The notes: a model not told the origin generated them from the letters alone. DNA of 64,000 bases from an uncultured Bacilli bacterium (GCA_910588195.1 CAJUPN010000006.1:1-64000); one strand, 5' to 3'. Positions 52,429 to 60,949 are shown, counted from the stretch's first letter. Program-made: numbers and translations.

Positions 52429-52707
52429 ATGGAAGTTAAATTAAATGAAAAAGAGTATCAGATAGTTAAGAACTATCGTGATGGCTATGATGAAGAAACT
52501 GTTAAAGATAAAGTTACTGAATATTTTAGTGATTTTGACTATATATTTGGAGATTGGGCTTACGGAAAATTAAGATTAAAAGGTTTTTATAAAAAAGATA
52601 ATAAAAAGGTAACAAAAATAAATAATATTGAAGATTTAGATAAGTATATAAAAAATAATTGTGCTTATAATTGTAAATATTTTTTGTTAGAAAAGAAACA
52701 AGGTTAG
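52429..52707 (+). CDS. yutD: YutD family protein
   Basis: The 92-residue protein shows FDYIFGDWAYGKLRLKGFY near residues 36-54, the defining motif of the YutD family found in Bacilli, followed by a C-terminal YNCKYFLL. Its role is unknown. It starts one base after the previous gene and is followed 17 bases later by the DUF1292-like gene, so it lies inside an operon. This is a useful pointer to class Bacilli. Confidence 0.88.
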   Translation: MEVKLNEKEYQIVKNYRDGYDEETVKDKVTEYFSDFDYIFGDWAYGKLRLKGFYKKDNKKVTKINNIEDLDKYIKNNCAYNCKYFLLEKKQG

Positions 52708-52724
52708 GTTAGTGAGGGAATAAT

Positions 52725-53642
52725 ATGAACGATAATGTACAAATATTAAACAAAAATGGCGATATGATGTCTGTGGAAGGAATTGCACATATTCATATTC
52801 CAGCTAGTAATAAAAAATATTTATTTTATACATTAAATGAAAAAGTAGATAATGATTTAACTAAGATTTATATTGCTGAAGAAAAAGAGGATGGAACATC
52901 ATCAGCAATAAACGATGAAGAATGGGACGACATCAGAAAGAAAATGGTGAGAATTTCTCATAAAGAAGAATTAACTGATATAAATTATCTTCCTTTTGGA
53001 GACAATACATTTAATGTTGGAGAAGCAAAGAAATTAGCTGTAACATCTGTTGCTAAACAAGCATTTAAAGATGCCCAAGCGACACATACTATTTCAACAA
53101 ATCAAACTGAAACACCAGTTGTTGAAGGGTCATCATCATTCTTTACAACACCAATTGAAAATAATGCACCAGTGGAATCACAAACTAATCAAAATATTTT
53201 TGATAACCCAATAACACCAGAAACAAGCACTGTTCCTGTACAAAATGATTCAATTTCAGGAACTCCTGAGGTTTCTACAGAAATTAATCAACCAGCTACT
53301 TCAGTAGAAAATAACATTCTAACAGAAACAATGGTAAACGCACCAGAAGTTGCACCATCACCAGTGGAATCAATTGTTGAAAACAATCAACAAATACCTG
53401 ATATAAATGTTGGTAATGGCATGAATCAAGAGATGCCAGTTGAACAAGCTCCAATTTCTGTACCAGAATCTATCGAACAAATACCTAATACAGTGTTCGA
53501 AGTGGCGACAGATAATAATGTTCAAGAAAATATTATAGAAACACAAGAAGTCAAAGAACAAAAGGGATTGATTTCTGATGAAGATGCTTTAAAGGCTATT
53601 GAAGTTATTCAAGATTACATAGAGCAAGAAGAAGCAGCATAA
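52725..53642 (+). CDS. DUF1292-like protein with long disordered tail
   Basis: The 305-residue protein has an N-terminal DUF1292-like unit (about residues 1-80), with EGIAHIHIPASNKKYLFYTLNE and DGTSSAINDEEWDD. A disordered region of about 180 residues rich in Pro, Glu, Val, Asn and Thr follows, with a C-terminal helical element LISDEDALKAIEVIQDYIEQ. No membrane or signal sequence is seen. It is followed 13 bases later by a protein of equal length and similar composition that begins with a related helix, so the two probably interact. Confidence 0.62.
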   Translation: MNDNVQILNKNGDMMSVEGIAHIHIPASNKKYLFYTLNEKVDNDLTKIYIAEEKEDGTSSAINDEEWDDIRKKMVRISHKEELTDINYLPFGDNTFNVGEAKKLAVTSVAKQAFKDAQATHTISTNQTETPVVEGSSSFFTTPIENNAPVESQTNQNIFDNPITPETSTVPVQNDSISGTPEVSTEINQPATSVENNILTETMVNAPEVAPSPVESIVENNQQIPDINVGNGMNQEMPVEQAPISVPESIEQIPNTVFEVATDNNVQENIIETQEVKEQKGLISDEDALKAIEVIQDYIEQEEAA

Positions 53643-53655
53643 TAGGAGGTTTTTT

Positions 53656-54573
53656 ATGAGTTTAAAAGAAACAGTAAATTTAGAAGAAGCAAAAAAAGTC
53701 TTAGACCAATTACAACAATATATAAAAGGAAAAAGTCTACAAAAACAGACTAAGCAAAATAATGGAGTAATCCAAGAGATTCCTTTAGCAAGTCAACCTG
53801 CAGTACAAAGTGATCATCTTGTAGAAGAATCAGTACTTCAGCCAATAGAAGGACAAAATTTATCTACAGACAAAATTGAGAATGCAGATCAAGTTTTAGC
53901 TCCTGAAAATCATCCACAAGACGTAATGATGACTTTCGGTTCAAGTGAGTTAAATTTAGGAAATAATCCATCATACAATCCCGCCTACACAAATACAGGT
54001 TTACAAACAGCTCCGTCCGATATTGAGGATAATAGTCTAATAAATAATTCTGAAGGACAATTAAATTCAGATAACTATAGTGATTTAAATAATAAAACGG
54101 TGGAGGGACAAAATGGTGAAGAAAATAGCTTAGTGAAACCACTATCAGATGCATCTTTAAACAGTTATCCTCAAGGTCTGGAGTCAGCAAGTACTAGTGT
54201 TTTAGATTTAAATAATGGTGCCTTAACCGCACAAACAGAAACAGTTACATCTCAATTACAACAAGAACCATTAGAACAACCTGATCTTATTCAAGAACAA
54301 CAATCTACAATAAACAACACTACTTCACCTACTGAATATGAAAATGGTAATATGAGTGGAGTAGAAACAATTCCTGATATTGTAATGCCAAGTGGTGGAA
54401 TTGAAGATAAGGGTGCATACCAAGCAAGTACAAATGGAGCACAAGCTGTGATTCAAGATGTGACTCCAGTTGCAAGTGATACAAGTGTTGTATTACCAAA
54501 TGGAATAACAGAAGAAATTGCTAATGGAGATACATTAGTTGTTGGACCTGATTCATTTGGTCCATCTAGATAG
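53656..54573 (+). CDS. Low-complexity disordered protein
   Basis: The 305-residue protein opens with a helix VNLEEAKKVLDQLQQYIKGK, similar to the C-terminal helix of the preceding protein, followed by about 280 disordered residues rich in Ser, Asn, Gln and Pro. There is no signal peptide, membrane segment or recognised domain. It has an AGGAGG site and ends just before a strong terminator. It may be a scaffold or a spore-coat-type protein, which cannot be decided. Confidence 0.55.
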   Translation: MSLKETVNLEEAKKVLDQLQQYIKGKSLQKQTKQNNGVIQEIPLASQPAVQSDHLVEESVLQPIEGQNLSTDKIENADQVLAPENHPQDVMMTFGSSELNLGNNPSYNPAYTNTGLQTAPSDIEDNSLINNSEGQLNSDNYSDLNNKTVEGQNGEENSLVKPLSDASLNSYPQGLESASTSVLDLNNGALTAQTETVTSQLQQEPLEQPDLIQEQQSTINNTTSPTEYENGNMSGVETIPDIVMPSGGIEDKGAYQASTNGAQAVIQDVTPVASDTSVVLPNGITEEIANGDTLVVGPDSFGPSR

Positions 54574-54604
54574 AAAGTATAGGTATAAAACCTATACTTT
54601 TTTC
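54574..54604 (+). terminator. Strong intrinsic terminator
   Basis: The perfect 11-bp stem AAAGTATAGGT/ACCTATACTTT with a 5-base loop is followed by a T run. Confidence 0.85.
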
Positions 54605-54616
54605 ATATTTATTATT

Positions 54617-55456
54617 ATGGAAAACATAATTTCGTATTACTACAATTTAAGAGTTGATAACTATAAACTTATTAACAATGTATTTATTTTTGAATCTAAT
54701 CATTATTTGTTTATAGCAAAAGAAATAAAGGATCTAGATATGTTTAAGCAAATTATAAGCATTAACAGTGATTTTTACATGCCTTTAATTAATAAAGATG
54801 GTGAGTTTAGTTTTGAATACAATAACAAGAAGTATACTTTATTTAAAGCTGATAATCCATCATTAAAAGTAGATAATAATTTTAAGTTAATTCCAGTTAT
54901 GCAAAATGTAGAAATAGATTATTCTAAAATTTGGATAAACAATATTGATTATTTTATAAAAAAAATAACAGAAATGGAACACTCTGAAATTGAAAAAGTA
55001 AATTATTTAAACTACTATATTGGAATGTCAGAAAATGCAGTTATTATTAATGAAAAAGGAAAAAAAATGAGTGGTTTAGCAAGAATAACTGTATCACATT
55101 ATCGAATATGTTATCCTAATTATGCTTTAACGTACAATGATCCGACAGAATTAACATTGGATTTTATATCAAGAGATTTAGCTGAATATATTAAAACAAA
55201 GTTTTTCTTTGATAAAATAGATATTAACGAGGTGATAGAACTTTTAAATAGATACAATATAAATGATAAAGAGATCATGTTCTTTTTAGCAAGACTTCTA
55301 TATCCTACATATTATTTTGATGCAATAACCGAAAATAATATTGAAAAACAAAAAATAATTATAGAAAAAAGAGAAAAATATGAACATTTTCTCTCTCTTA
55401 TTTTAAACAATTTAAAAACAAACAATATAATGATAAATATAAGTTGGCTTAAATAA
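54617..55456 (+). CDS. yutH: YutH-like spore coat-associated protein
   Basis: The 279-residue protein resembles the spore-coat kinase-like family of CotS, YsxE and YutH in layout: an N-terminal YLFIAKEIKDLDMFKQII-type beta strand-loop, a region SHYRICYPNYALTYNDP in place of the catalytic loop, and a C-terminal helical lobe ending LARLLYPTYYFDAI. The catalytic HxD is not intact, as in YutH. The call rests mainly on the yunB-yutD-x-yutI gene neighbourhood. The message appears leaderless, since the ATG at 54617 lies 13 bases after a terminator T run and has no ribosome binding site. Confidence 0.6.
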   Translation: MENIISYYYNLRVDNYKLINNVFIFESNHYLFIAKEIKDLDMFKQIISINSDFYMPLINKDGEFSFEYNNKKYTLFKADNPSLKVDNNFKLIPVMQNVEIDYSKIWINNIDYFIKKITEMEHSEIEKVNYLNYYIGMSENAVIINEKGKKMSGLARITVSHYRICYPNYALTYNDPTELTLDFISRDLAEYIKTKFFFDKIDINEVIELLNRYNINDKEIMFFLARLLYPTYYFDAITENNIEKQKIIIEKREKYEHFLSLILNNLKTNNIMINISWLK

Positions 55457-55714
55457 TTATAATTCTATATTTATAACTCCTTTGCAATTTGGAACAACTT
55501 CTTTAATTGCTTCATATATGTTATCTTGAATCGTAAAATCTTGAAAAATACAGGAAGCACAAGCACCATATAATTTTACATAGACATATTCTTCCTCGTA
55601 TTTTACAAATTCAATATCACCACCATCACTGTTTAGATATGGTCGTAGTTGATTAATTATTTCTCTAATTTGTTCAGTTTCTAAATTTTCATTGTCTATG
55701 TTTTTCTTTTTCAT
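55457..55714 (-). CDS. yutI: NifU-like C-terminal domain protein (YutI-like)
   Basis: The 85-residue protein is a single NifU C-terminal domain: LRPYLNSDGGDIEFV near residues 30-44 and LYGACASCIFQDFTIQ with the CxxC-type pair. Such Nfu/YutI proteins carry and transfer Fe-S clusters to targets. The ATG at 55714 follows AGGTG; the GTG at 55723 is in that site. It is convergent with the YutH-like gene, which ends one base away. Confidence 0.9.
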   Translation of the reverse strand: MKKKNIDNENLETEQIREIINQLRPYLNSDGGDIEFVKYEEEYVYVKLYGACASCIFQDFTIQDNIYEAIKEVVPNCKGVINIEL

Positions 55715-55835
55715 TTTTTTCACCTAAAAAAATTATATCATGTTATAGCTAAAAATAAAATTAATATTAAGTTAGCTAAAAAACATTATATACAAAGCAA
55801 CGTATTTTTGCTATAATTATAAGTGAGGTGCAATT

Positions 55836-56189
55836 ATGGAAGACTTAAAAGTCGGAAGTGTTGTGAAAGGCGAGGTTACTGGAGTAGAAACATACGGTAT
55901 CTTTGTTAAGATTAATGACGAGTATAATGGACTTGTACACATATCTGAAATGTCAGAAAAGTTTGTAAAAGACGTTCATAAGTTTGCTGAGATAGGAGAA
56001 GTTATATACGTAGAAATAAAGAATATTGACACAAAGAGTAAAAAGTGTATACTGTCAATTAAAGATCTTAATTATAGAATTGATGACGATAAAAAAGTAA
56101 AGGAATCGGTTCGTGGCTTTAGTCCTTTAAAGCAACACTTACCAATTTGGATAGAGAAAAAGTATACAGAACTACATCCAAAAAAATAA
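55836..56189 (+). CDS. S1 RNA-binding domain protein (GSP13/YugI/CvfD-like)
   Basis: The 117-residue protein is a single S1 domain (residues 1-72; VGSVVKGEVTGVETYGIFVKI and GLVHISEMS) followed by a C-terminal extension with GFSPLKQHLPIWIEK, which is typical of GSP13/YugI/CvfD, a ribosome-associated translation modulator. It has an AGGTG site and a TATAAT box at 55812-55817. It lies directly upstream of the tRNA cluster but has its own promoter. Confidence 0.85.
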   Translation: MEDLKVGSVVKGEVTGVETYGIFVKINDEYNGLVHISEMSEKFVKDVHKFAEIGEVIYVEIKNIDTKSKKCILSIKDLNYRIDDDKKVKESVRGFSPLKQHLPIWIEKKYTELHPKK

Positions 56190-56236
56190 AACTATCCTTT
56201 TTTAGGAGAAAAATAACATATAAAACAAAAAAATAA

Positions 56237-56266
56237 TTGACATGTTAAAATACACTGTGTTATAAT
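56237..56266 (+). promoter_or_regulatory. Consensus promoter of the tRNA cluster
   Basis: TTGACA (56237-56242) and TATAAT (56261-56266) with an 18-base spacer, 25 bases before the first tRNA, form the strongest sigma-A type promoter in the window. Confidence 0.85.
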
Positions 56267-56291
56267 CAATTTGTTCCTGTCAAAGGAATAC

Positions 56292-56382
56292 GGAGAAATA
56301 CCCAAGTCCGGTTGAAGGGACTGGTCTTGAAAACCAGGAGGTCGGCAACGGCGCGGGGGTTCGAATCCCTCTTTCTCCGCCA
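56292..56382 (+). tRNA. tRNA-Ser(UGA)
   Basis: This 91-base class II tRNA has a long variable arm, anticodon TGA in the loop CTTGAAA, acceptor GGAGAAA pairing TTTCTCC, discriminator G and an encoded CCA. Confidence 0.94.
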
Positions 56383-56399
56383 TTTAGTTTTTTATTTAT

Positions 56400-56476
<77 letters not shown>

Positions 56477-56488
56477 TTTTTATGTTTT

Positions 56489-56565
56489 GGTCCGTTAGTC
56501 TAGAGGCCTATGACGTCTGCCTGTCACGCAGAAGATCACGGGTTCGAATCCCGTACGGACCGCCA
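56489..56565 (+). tRNA. tRNA-Asp(GUC)
   Basis: Anticodon GTC in the loop CTGTCAC, acceptor GGTCCGT/ACGGACC, discriminator G, encoded CCA. Confidence 0.95.
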
Positions 56566-56572
56566 TTTTTTT

Positions 56573-56648
<76 letters not shown>

Positions 56649-56758
56649 TTTATAATTGCTAGGAAATAGTAGTTTCTATAGTAAAAACTATTGATTTAAT
56701 AGTAAATTTAATGTATATTAGAGTAGTCTTAAAGAAAAAGACAATATGTTGGTGCCTT

Positions 56759-56847
56759 GCCCGAGTGGCGGAATAGGTAGACGCACAGGACTTAAAATCC
56801 TGCGGGTGTTAAAGCCCGTGCCGGTTCAAGTCCGGCCTCGGGCACCA
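56759..56847 (+). tRNA. tRNA-Leu(UAA)
   Basis: This 89-base class II tRNA has anticodon TAA, a long variable arm, acceptor GCCCGAG/CTCGGGC and an encoded CCA. It follows a 110-base gap with short inverted AT-rich segments but no ORF. Confidence 0.94.
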
Positions 56848-56878
56848 TTTAATTTATTTTTTCAAAACATTGTGTTTT

Positions 56879-56955
56879 GGGCGATTAGCTCAGTTGGTTA
56901 GAGCACCTGCCTTACAAGCAGGGGGTCATAGGTTCGAGTCCTATATCGCCCACCA
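56879..56955 (+). tRNA. tRNA-Val(UAC)
   Basis: Anticodon TAC in the loop CTTACAA, acceptor GGGCGAT/ATCGCCC, encoded CCA. Confidence 0.95.
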
Positions 56956-56961
56956 TTTTTT

Positions 56962-57037
56962 GCCGACATAGCGTAACTGGCAGCGCAACTGACTTGTAAT
57001 CAGTAGGTTGGGGGTTCGACTCCCTCTGTCGGCACCA
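56962..57037 (+). tRNA. tRNA-Thr(UGU)
   Basis: Anticodon TGT in the loop CTTGTAA, acceptor GCCGACA/TGTCGGC, encoded CCA. Confidence 0.95.
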
Positions 57038-57044
57038 TCTTTAT

Positions 57045-57128
57045 GGAGGAATAGCGAAGTGGTCAAACGCGGCAGACTGTAAATCTGTTCTTTCGGGTTC
57101 CATGGTTCGAATCCATGTTCCTCCACCA
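57045..57128 (+). tRNA. tRNA-Tyr(GUA)
   Basis: Class II tRNA of 84 bases with anticodon GTA, acceptor GGAGGAA/TTCCTCC and encoded CCA. Confidence 0.95.
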
Positions 57129-57137
57129 TCTTCATAT

Positions 57138-57213
57138 TGCCTCGTAGCCAAGTGGTAAGGCATCAGACTTTGACTCTGACATTCCGATGGTTCGAACCCA
57201 TCCGAGGCAACCA
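57138..57213 (+). tRNA. tRNA-Gln(UUG)
   Basis: Anticodon TTG in the loop CTTTGAC, acceptor TGCCTCG pairing CGAGGCA with the U1-A72 pair common in tRNA-Gln, encoded CCA. Confidence 0.94.
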
Positions 57214-57230
57214 TCTTATTTTATGTATCT

Positions 57231-57306
57231 GTTCCGTTAGCTCAGCCGGTAGAGCATCTGACTTTTAATCAGAGGGTCTGGGATTCGAATTCCCAACGGG
57301 ACACCA
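57231..57306 (+). tRNA. tRNA-Lys(UUU)
   Basis: Anticodon TTT in the loop CTTTTAA, acceptor GTTCCGT/ACGGGAC with one G-U, encoded CCA. Last of the ten-gene tRNA run. Confidence 0.95.
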
Positions 57307-57316
57307 TTTTATAAAT

Positions 57317-57345
57317 AAAAGCAACTTTTATAAAGTTGCTTTTTT
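57317..57345 (+). terminator. Intrinsic terminator of the tRNA cluster
   Basis: The 12-bp stem AAAAGCAACTTT/AAAGTTGCTTTT with loop TAT is followed by T. Confidence 0.85.
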
Positions 57346-57365
57346 CATGCGCTGAAGTTAATGTC

Positions 57366-57396
57366 GGAAAAAAAGGAACTAAATAAATAGTTCCTT
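57366..57396 (-). terminator. Intrinsic terminator of the minus-strand gene
   Basis: On the minus strand AAGGAACTA/TAGTTCCTT is followed by a T run. It overlaps the end of the gene starting at 57804. Confidence 0.7.
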
Positions 57397-57804
57397 CTTA
57401 TATTTTAAATTTTTATCAGTTACAATAATGCCAAAACCATCAGTTAACTCTAATATCTCTTCAAATTTATTTTCCATAACTCCGTTATTTGCAATTCTTT
57501 TTTTGGGAATCTCAAATTCTTGTCTCTTACCATTTGTAAATGATAAACTAATTTTTACAATATCTTTTTTACTGATAAGTCTTTTATATAGGGTTTGTGA
57601 TTCCTTTGCAAGATCGTCAAGTATTTTTATCATAAAAAAATTTGCACCCAAATCAGTTGAATTATTAATAACTTTGTAAACCGTTTCATCGCCATCCTCA
57701 TCAAGATTAGCGATAAAGAAATGATCAAAGTAATCAGAGGATACAGAAATTGTTTCGTTGTTGCTTGTCTTTAAATCTATGTTGTATATACATCCTGTAC
57801 TCAT
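57379..57804 (-). CDS. Protein of unknown function beside the tRNA cluster
   Basis: The 141-residue protein is acidic and beta-rich, with FFIANLDEDGDETVYKVINNS in the first half and KKRIANNGVMENKFEEILELTDGFGIIV in the second. No family is recognised. The ATG at 57804 follows ATAGGTG and a TGATATAAT box; a longer ORF upstream to 57924 would cover this promoter and is rejected. It is divergent from the nuclease gene and could be a partner of it. Confidence 0.58.
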   Translation of the reverse strand: MSTGCIYNIDLKTSNNETISVSSDYFDHFFIANLDEDGDETVYKVINNSTDLGANFFMIKILDDLAKESQTLYKRLISKKDIVKISLSFTNGKRQEFEIPKKRIANNGVMENKFEEILELTDGFGIIVTDKNLKYKKELFI

Positions 57805-57940
57805 TCTATCACCTATAAAAATTATATCATATATAAGTCCAATATGCAGTAATAAAAAATAAAAAACACAAACAAAATATGACATTTTTTTTAAATTAAT
57901 AGTGTTAAAATATAAAACATTCATTTAAGGGGGAAAGAAA

Positions 57941-58681
57941 ATGAACGAATCAATAGAGAAATTAAAGAAAAAATTTTTAGAAATTAAAAGAATGGGGTAT
58001 GTAGAATCAACTCGATCAGGTCCAACAGGAATTGGTAAGACATTTGAAGACTTACTTGGAAAAGATGAAGACAGTCGTAGCGATCCAGATTTTTATGGAA
58101 TTGAAATAAAGACGAAACAATTTTATAGTATTAGAGATACGACTCTCTTCAATTTAACTCCAACTGGAAAAGAAGGGTATGAGATACCACGTTTAGTTAA
58201 TGCCTATGGATATCCAGACAGGATATTAAAGAATAAAAAAGTACTAATCGCAACCGCATATGGAAATTGTTTAAATTGTGTTGCAGCAAAATATTTAATG
58301 GGATTAGAAGTGGATTATAAAAACAGAATAATAAGATTAAAAATATTAAATATGAATATGGATGTCATTGAGGATGATGTTTATTGGGAGTTTGATGCAA
58401 TTGAGGAAAGACTCTGTCGTAAACTTAAGTATTTAGCAGTAATCAATGCTTCTAAGAAAAAGGTAGATGGAAAAGATTATTATCATTATAAAAACATAAA
58501 TTTTTATAAGTTAAAAGACTTTTTTGTTTTTCTAAAACTTATTGAAATGGGAATTATATGCATAGAATTCCACATAGGAGTATTTCGTGATGGAACTAAA
58601 AAAGGAGAGATACATGATAGGGGGACTAGTTTCAGAATAAAAGAAAGTAATCTTCTTTATCTATTTGATACAATTACATAA
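57941..58681 (+). CDS. MvaI/BcnI-type restriction endonuclease
   Basis: The 246-residue protein matches the MvaI/BcnI nuclease family: RSGPTGIGKTFEDLLG near residues 24-39, then SDPDFYGIEIKTK near 47-59 with the PD-(D/E)xK residues D, E and K, and FNLTPTG near 70. These enzymes cut short CC-containing sites and are related to MutH. No DNA methyltransferase is encoded nearby, so it is orphan: either the methylase lies outside the window or the protein acts in repair. It sits between tRNA genes on both sides, a common place for acquired genes. The start has an AAGGGGG site. Confidence 0.82.
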   Translation: MNESIEKLKKKFLEIKRMGYVESTRSGPTGIGKTFEDLLGKDEDSRSDPDFYGIEIKTKQFYSIRDTTLFNLTPTGKEGYEIPRLVNAYGYPDRILKNKKVLIATAYGNCLNCVAAKYLMGLEVDYKNRIIRLKILNMNMDVIEDDVYWEFDAIEERLCRKLKYLAVINASKKKVDGKDYYHYKNINFYKLKDFFVFLKLIEMGIICIEFHIGVFRDGTKKGEIHDRGTSFRIKESNLLYLFDTIT

Positions 58682-58706
58682 AAAAAAGAATCATTCTTTA
58701 TGATTC
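58682..58706 (-). terminator. Terminator of the minus-strand tRNA pair
   Basis: On the minus strand GAATCAT/ATGATTC with loop AAAGA is followed by seven T, 18 bases after the tRNA-Pro 3' end. Confidence 0.75.
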
Positions 58707-58723
58707 CTATTATAATCTAAAAA

Positions 58724-58800
58724 TGGTCGAGAAGACAGGATTCGAACCTGCGACCCCTTGGTCCCAAACCAAATGCACTACCAAGCTGTGCTACTTCTCG
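58724..58800 (-). tRNA. tRNA-Pro(UGG)
   Basis: Anticodon TGG in the loop TTTGGGA, acceptor CGAGAAG/CTTCTCG, discriminator A, encoded CCA. Confidence 0.94.
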
Positions 58801-58804
58801 ATAA

Positions 58805-58881
58805 TGGTGCGCCCAAAGGGAGTCGAACCCCTAACCTTTAGATCCGTAGTCTAACGCTCTATCCAATTGCGCTATGAGCGC
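58805..58881 (-). tRNA. tRNA-Arg(ACG)
   Basis: Anticodon ACG (read as ICG) in the loop CTACGGA, acceptor GCGCTCA/TGGGCGC with one G-U, encoded CCA. It lies four bases from tRNA-Pro, so the two form one transcript. Confidence 0.94.
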
Positions 58882-58923
58882 GTTCCCAAATTGAGATTGC
58901 ATCCAAAATTAAATTACTAATTC

Positions 58924-58951
58924 ATTATAACATATTTAGAAGAAAATGCAA
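58924..58951 (-). promoter_or_regulatory. Promoter of the tRNA-Arg/tRNA-Pro unit
   Basis: On the minus strand TTGCAT and TATAAT are 16 bases apart, about 40 bases upstream of tRNA-Arg. Confidence 0.65.
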
Positions 58952-59078
58952 CTATAAATTGTTATTGATTACACTATAATTATATTCAATATTTACAAAA
59001 AATGTACATGAAATAAAATAAAAAACTGAAAAATATAGTAAAAAATGGTATATTTTTAATAGTAGGGCGTGATAGTTT

Positions 59079-59963
59079 GTGGAAAACGAATATGAATATA
59101 CAGTACAAGAAGGCGATAACTTATCTAGTATTTTATTCAATACAACAGGGAGTGTTAGTAAAGAAGCATATGAAAAACTTGCTAGGGAAAATGGGATTGA
59201 CGATCCAAATATTATTACAGTTGGACAAAAAATAAAAATCGGTAATGAATATTTTGAAAATAACAGCCCAAGTTCGTCACAATCAAAAACTAGTGAAAAC
59301 TCAAATATAAGTTCCACTGTTGAAAATGATGTTCAAACAAGTAATGATAATTTATTTGAAACTGAAAATCAGAGTGAATTCGAGCAATTATTTTCTTCAT
59401 CAAATTCAAAATCTTTGGATAGTTCTTCTGAAAATAGTAAAAAAGCAAACGAAAATGTAGACAACATATTAAATAAACAGCAGTCTAATAAAATGGAGAA
59501 AGAAATAAATTTAGCTACTCAAGAAAGTAACTCTCCAATAAATATCGCAAATACAGAAGTTACTTTCACTCCTAGTGATTATGAAATTTGTTACATTTCA
59601 AGTGTGAAAGGCTGGGTGCCAAGAAACAGTTTTAAAACATTTCAAATCAAAGAAAATGCTGGTGAACATTTTGTTCAAGTTAATAACTTAGTAAAAAAAT
59701 GCTGTATTGACATTGATAATATTATTAGTTCATTGAACATTTTAAAAAATAAAATGGGAGTAAATACAGGAACAACTAATCAAATAGAAAAAATAACAAA
59801 ACATCTTTCAGAAAAAAAACAAGATCTCATTACTAAGAACACAGAATTAATAAAAGCTTGTAACGAAGTTATTAATTATGTGTATTTAAATAAAAAAAGT
59901 AAAACAGAAGAAGCTTCTCAAGTATCTGAAATTATTTCAAGAATAAATATTTATATGGATTAG
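59079..59963 (+). CDS. LysM protein with C-terminal helical domain, near T7SS motor
   Basis: The 294-residue protein has one LysM domain (residues 7-54; YTVQEGDNLSSILFN and ITVGQKIKIG), a Ser/Asn-rich linker (60-155), and a C-terminal helical domain (about 170-294) that begins with KGWVPRNSF and holds long helices of WXG100-like spacing. There is no signal peptide, so it could leave the cell only by a non-Sec route, such as the type VII system whose EssC is encoded next. LysM would bind peptidoglycan. The GTG at 59079 follows AGGGCGTGATAG. Secretion is inference. Confidence 0.7.
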   Translation: MENEYEYTVQEGDNLSSILFNTTGSVSKEAYEKLARENGIDDPNIITVGQKIKIGNEYFENNSPSSSQSKTSENSNISSTVENDVQTSNDNLFETENQSEFEQLFSSSNSKSLDSSSENSKKANENVDNILNKQQSNKMEKEINLATQESNSPINIANTEVTFTPSDYEICYISSVKGWVPRNSFKTFQIKENAGEHFVQVNNLVKKCCIDIDNIISSLNILKNKMGVNTGTTNQIEKITKHLSEKKQDLITKNTELIKACNEVINYVYLNKKSKTEEASQVSEIISRINIYMD

Positions 59964-59979
59964 AATGAAATTATCATTG

Positions 59980-60873
59980 CTAAAGCTTAGCCCCACAACC
60001 AGGACAAATTTCATTAGCTCCGACCAAACTTGATCCACATCTTGTACATTTTAATGCATCATTTTTTGTTTTTACAGCATCGATATTCGCAATTTTTCTT
60101 TTTCCACCAAAAGCAATTGTTTCATCAGATGGCAAGTTATCCTCATAATCTTTAATAGTAGTTTCTATTTTTTTCTCTACAGAATTTTCTGTAGAGATTT
60201 TTTGTTCAAGTTCATCAACTTTTTCTAAAGACAAATTATCTATGCTAATATCATTAATTTCTACAAAATCATAACTTTCTTCCGTATTGTTCGAATTATC
60301 AATCATACCAAAATCATTTATTCTTTGATTATCATCATAAATATATTCATCATAAGTTATGTTATCCTCAATAGAATCAACAAAAGTCTCTTTACTATTT
60401 TCATTTTCTAAAGAATTATTAAAATCTTTTTTTATATTATAATCAAATTCAAAATCTTTTTTTAAGTTATTTTCTAATTCGTCAATATCTTTATTATTTT
60501 TTACGTATAAATCATCTACTAAAAAATCAATATTTCTCTTATTTGAAAATGCTATATAAGGTAGAAAAATAAAAGGTAAAAAAATTGATAACAGTGACTG
60601 CCATTTTTTACAACGATACTTTCTTGTTATAACATAATTAGAACAATACAGACAAATAATATTAATTATTGGTACAAAAATCGTCCAAAAAGGTAGCGAA
60701 CATATTTTATAATATTTATATATATTAAGAAAAGGAATAATACTGAAATAACCTGGAATATTCTCTTTTGTAAAAATTTTCCATAAAGATACTATAAAAA
60801 CAACTCCACAAAAAAGAGTATAAATAGTAAATATAAAAATAAAACAACCAAGAATTTCAGCAGATTCTATCAT
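59980..60873 (-). CDS. DUF5684 membrane protein with C-terminal zinc ribbon
   Basis: The 297-residue protein has three to four membrane segments in the first 110 residues with KIFTKENIPGYFSIIPFLNIY and FWTIFVPIINII, which match DUF5684. A long acidic linker (120-260) and a C-terminal zinc ribbon with CTRCGSS and CPGCGAK (two CxxC pairs) follow. It is encoded on the opposite strand between the LysM gene and essC, and so is probably regulated separately. It has a GGAGG site. Its role in secretion is unproven. Confidence 0.8.
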   Translation of the reverse strand: MIESAEILGCFIFIFTIYTLFCGVVFIVSLWKIFTKENIPGYFSIIPFLNIYKYYKICSLPFWTIFVPIINIICLYCSNYVITRKYRCKKWQSLLSIFLPFIFLPYIAFSNKRNIDFLVDDLYVKNNKDIDELENNLKKDFEFDYNIKKDFNNSLENENSKETFVDSIEDNITYDEYIYDDNQRINDFGMIDNSNNTEESYDFVEINDISIDNLSLEKVDELEQKISTENSVEKKIETTIKDYEDNLPSDETIAFGGKRKIANIDAVKTKNDALKCTRCGSSLVGANEICPGCGAKL

Positions 60874-60949
60874 AGTTCCTCCATCTATATTAAATTATAT
60901 AAGAATAAAATAAATAAATCAATAATTGATTGTTTAGAGAAAAATTTGA

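Noticed and set aside
57805..57924. N-terminal extension of the gene at 57804 to 57924
   Set aside because: The extra 40 residues cover a TGATATAAT promoter and the AGGTG site, so the shorter start is used.
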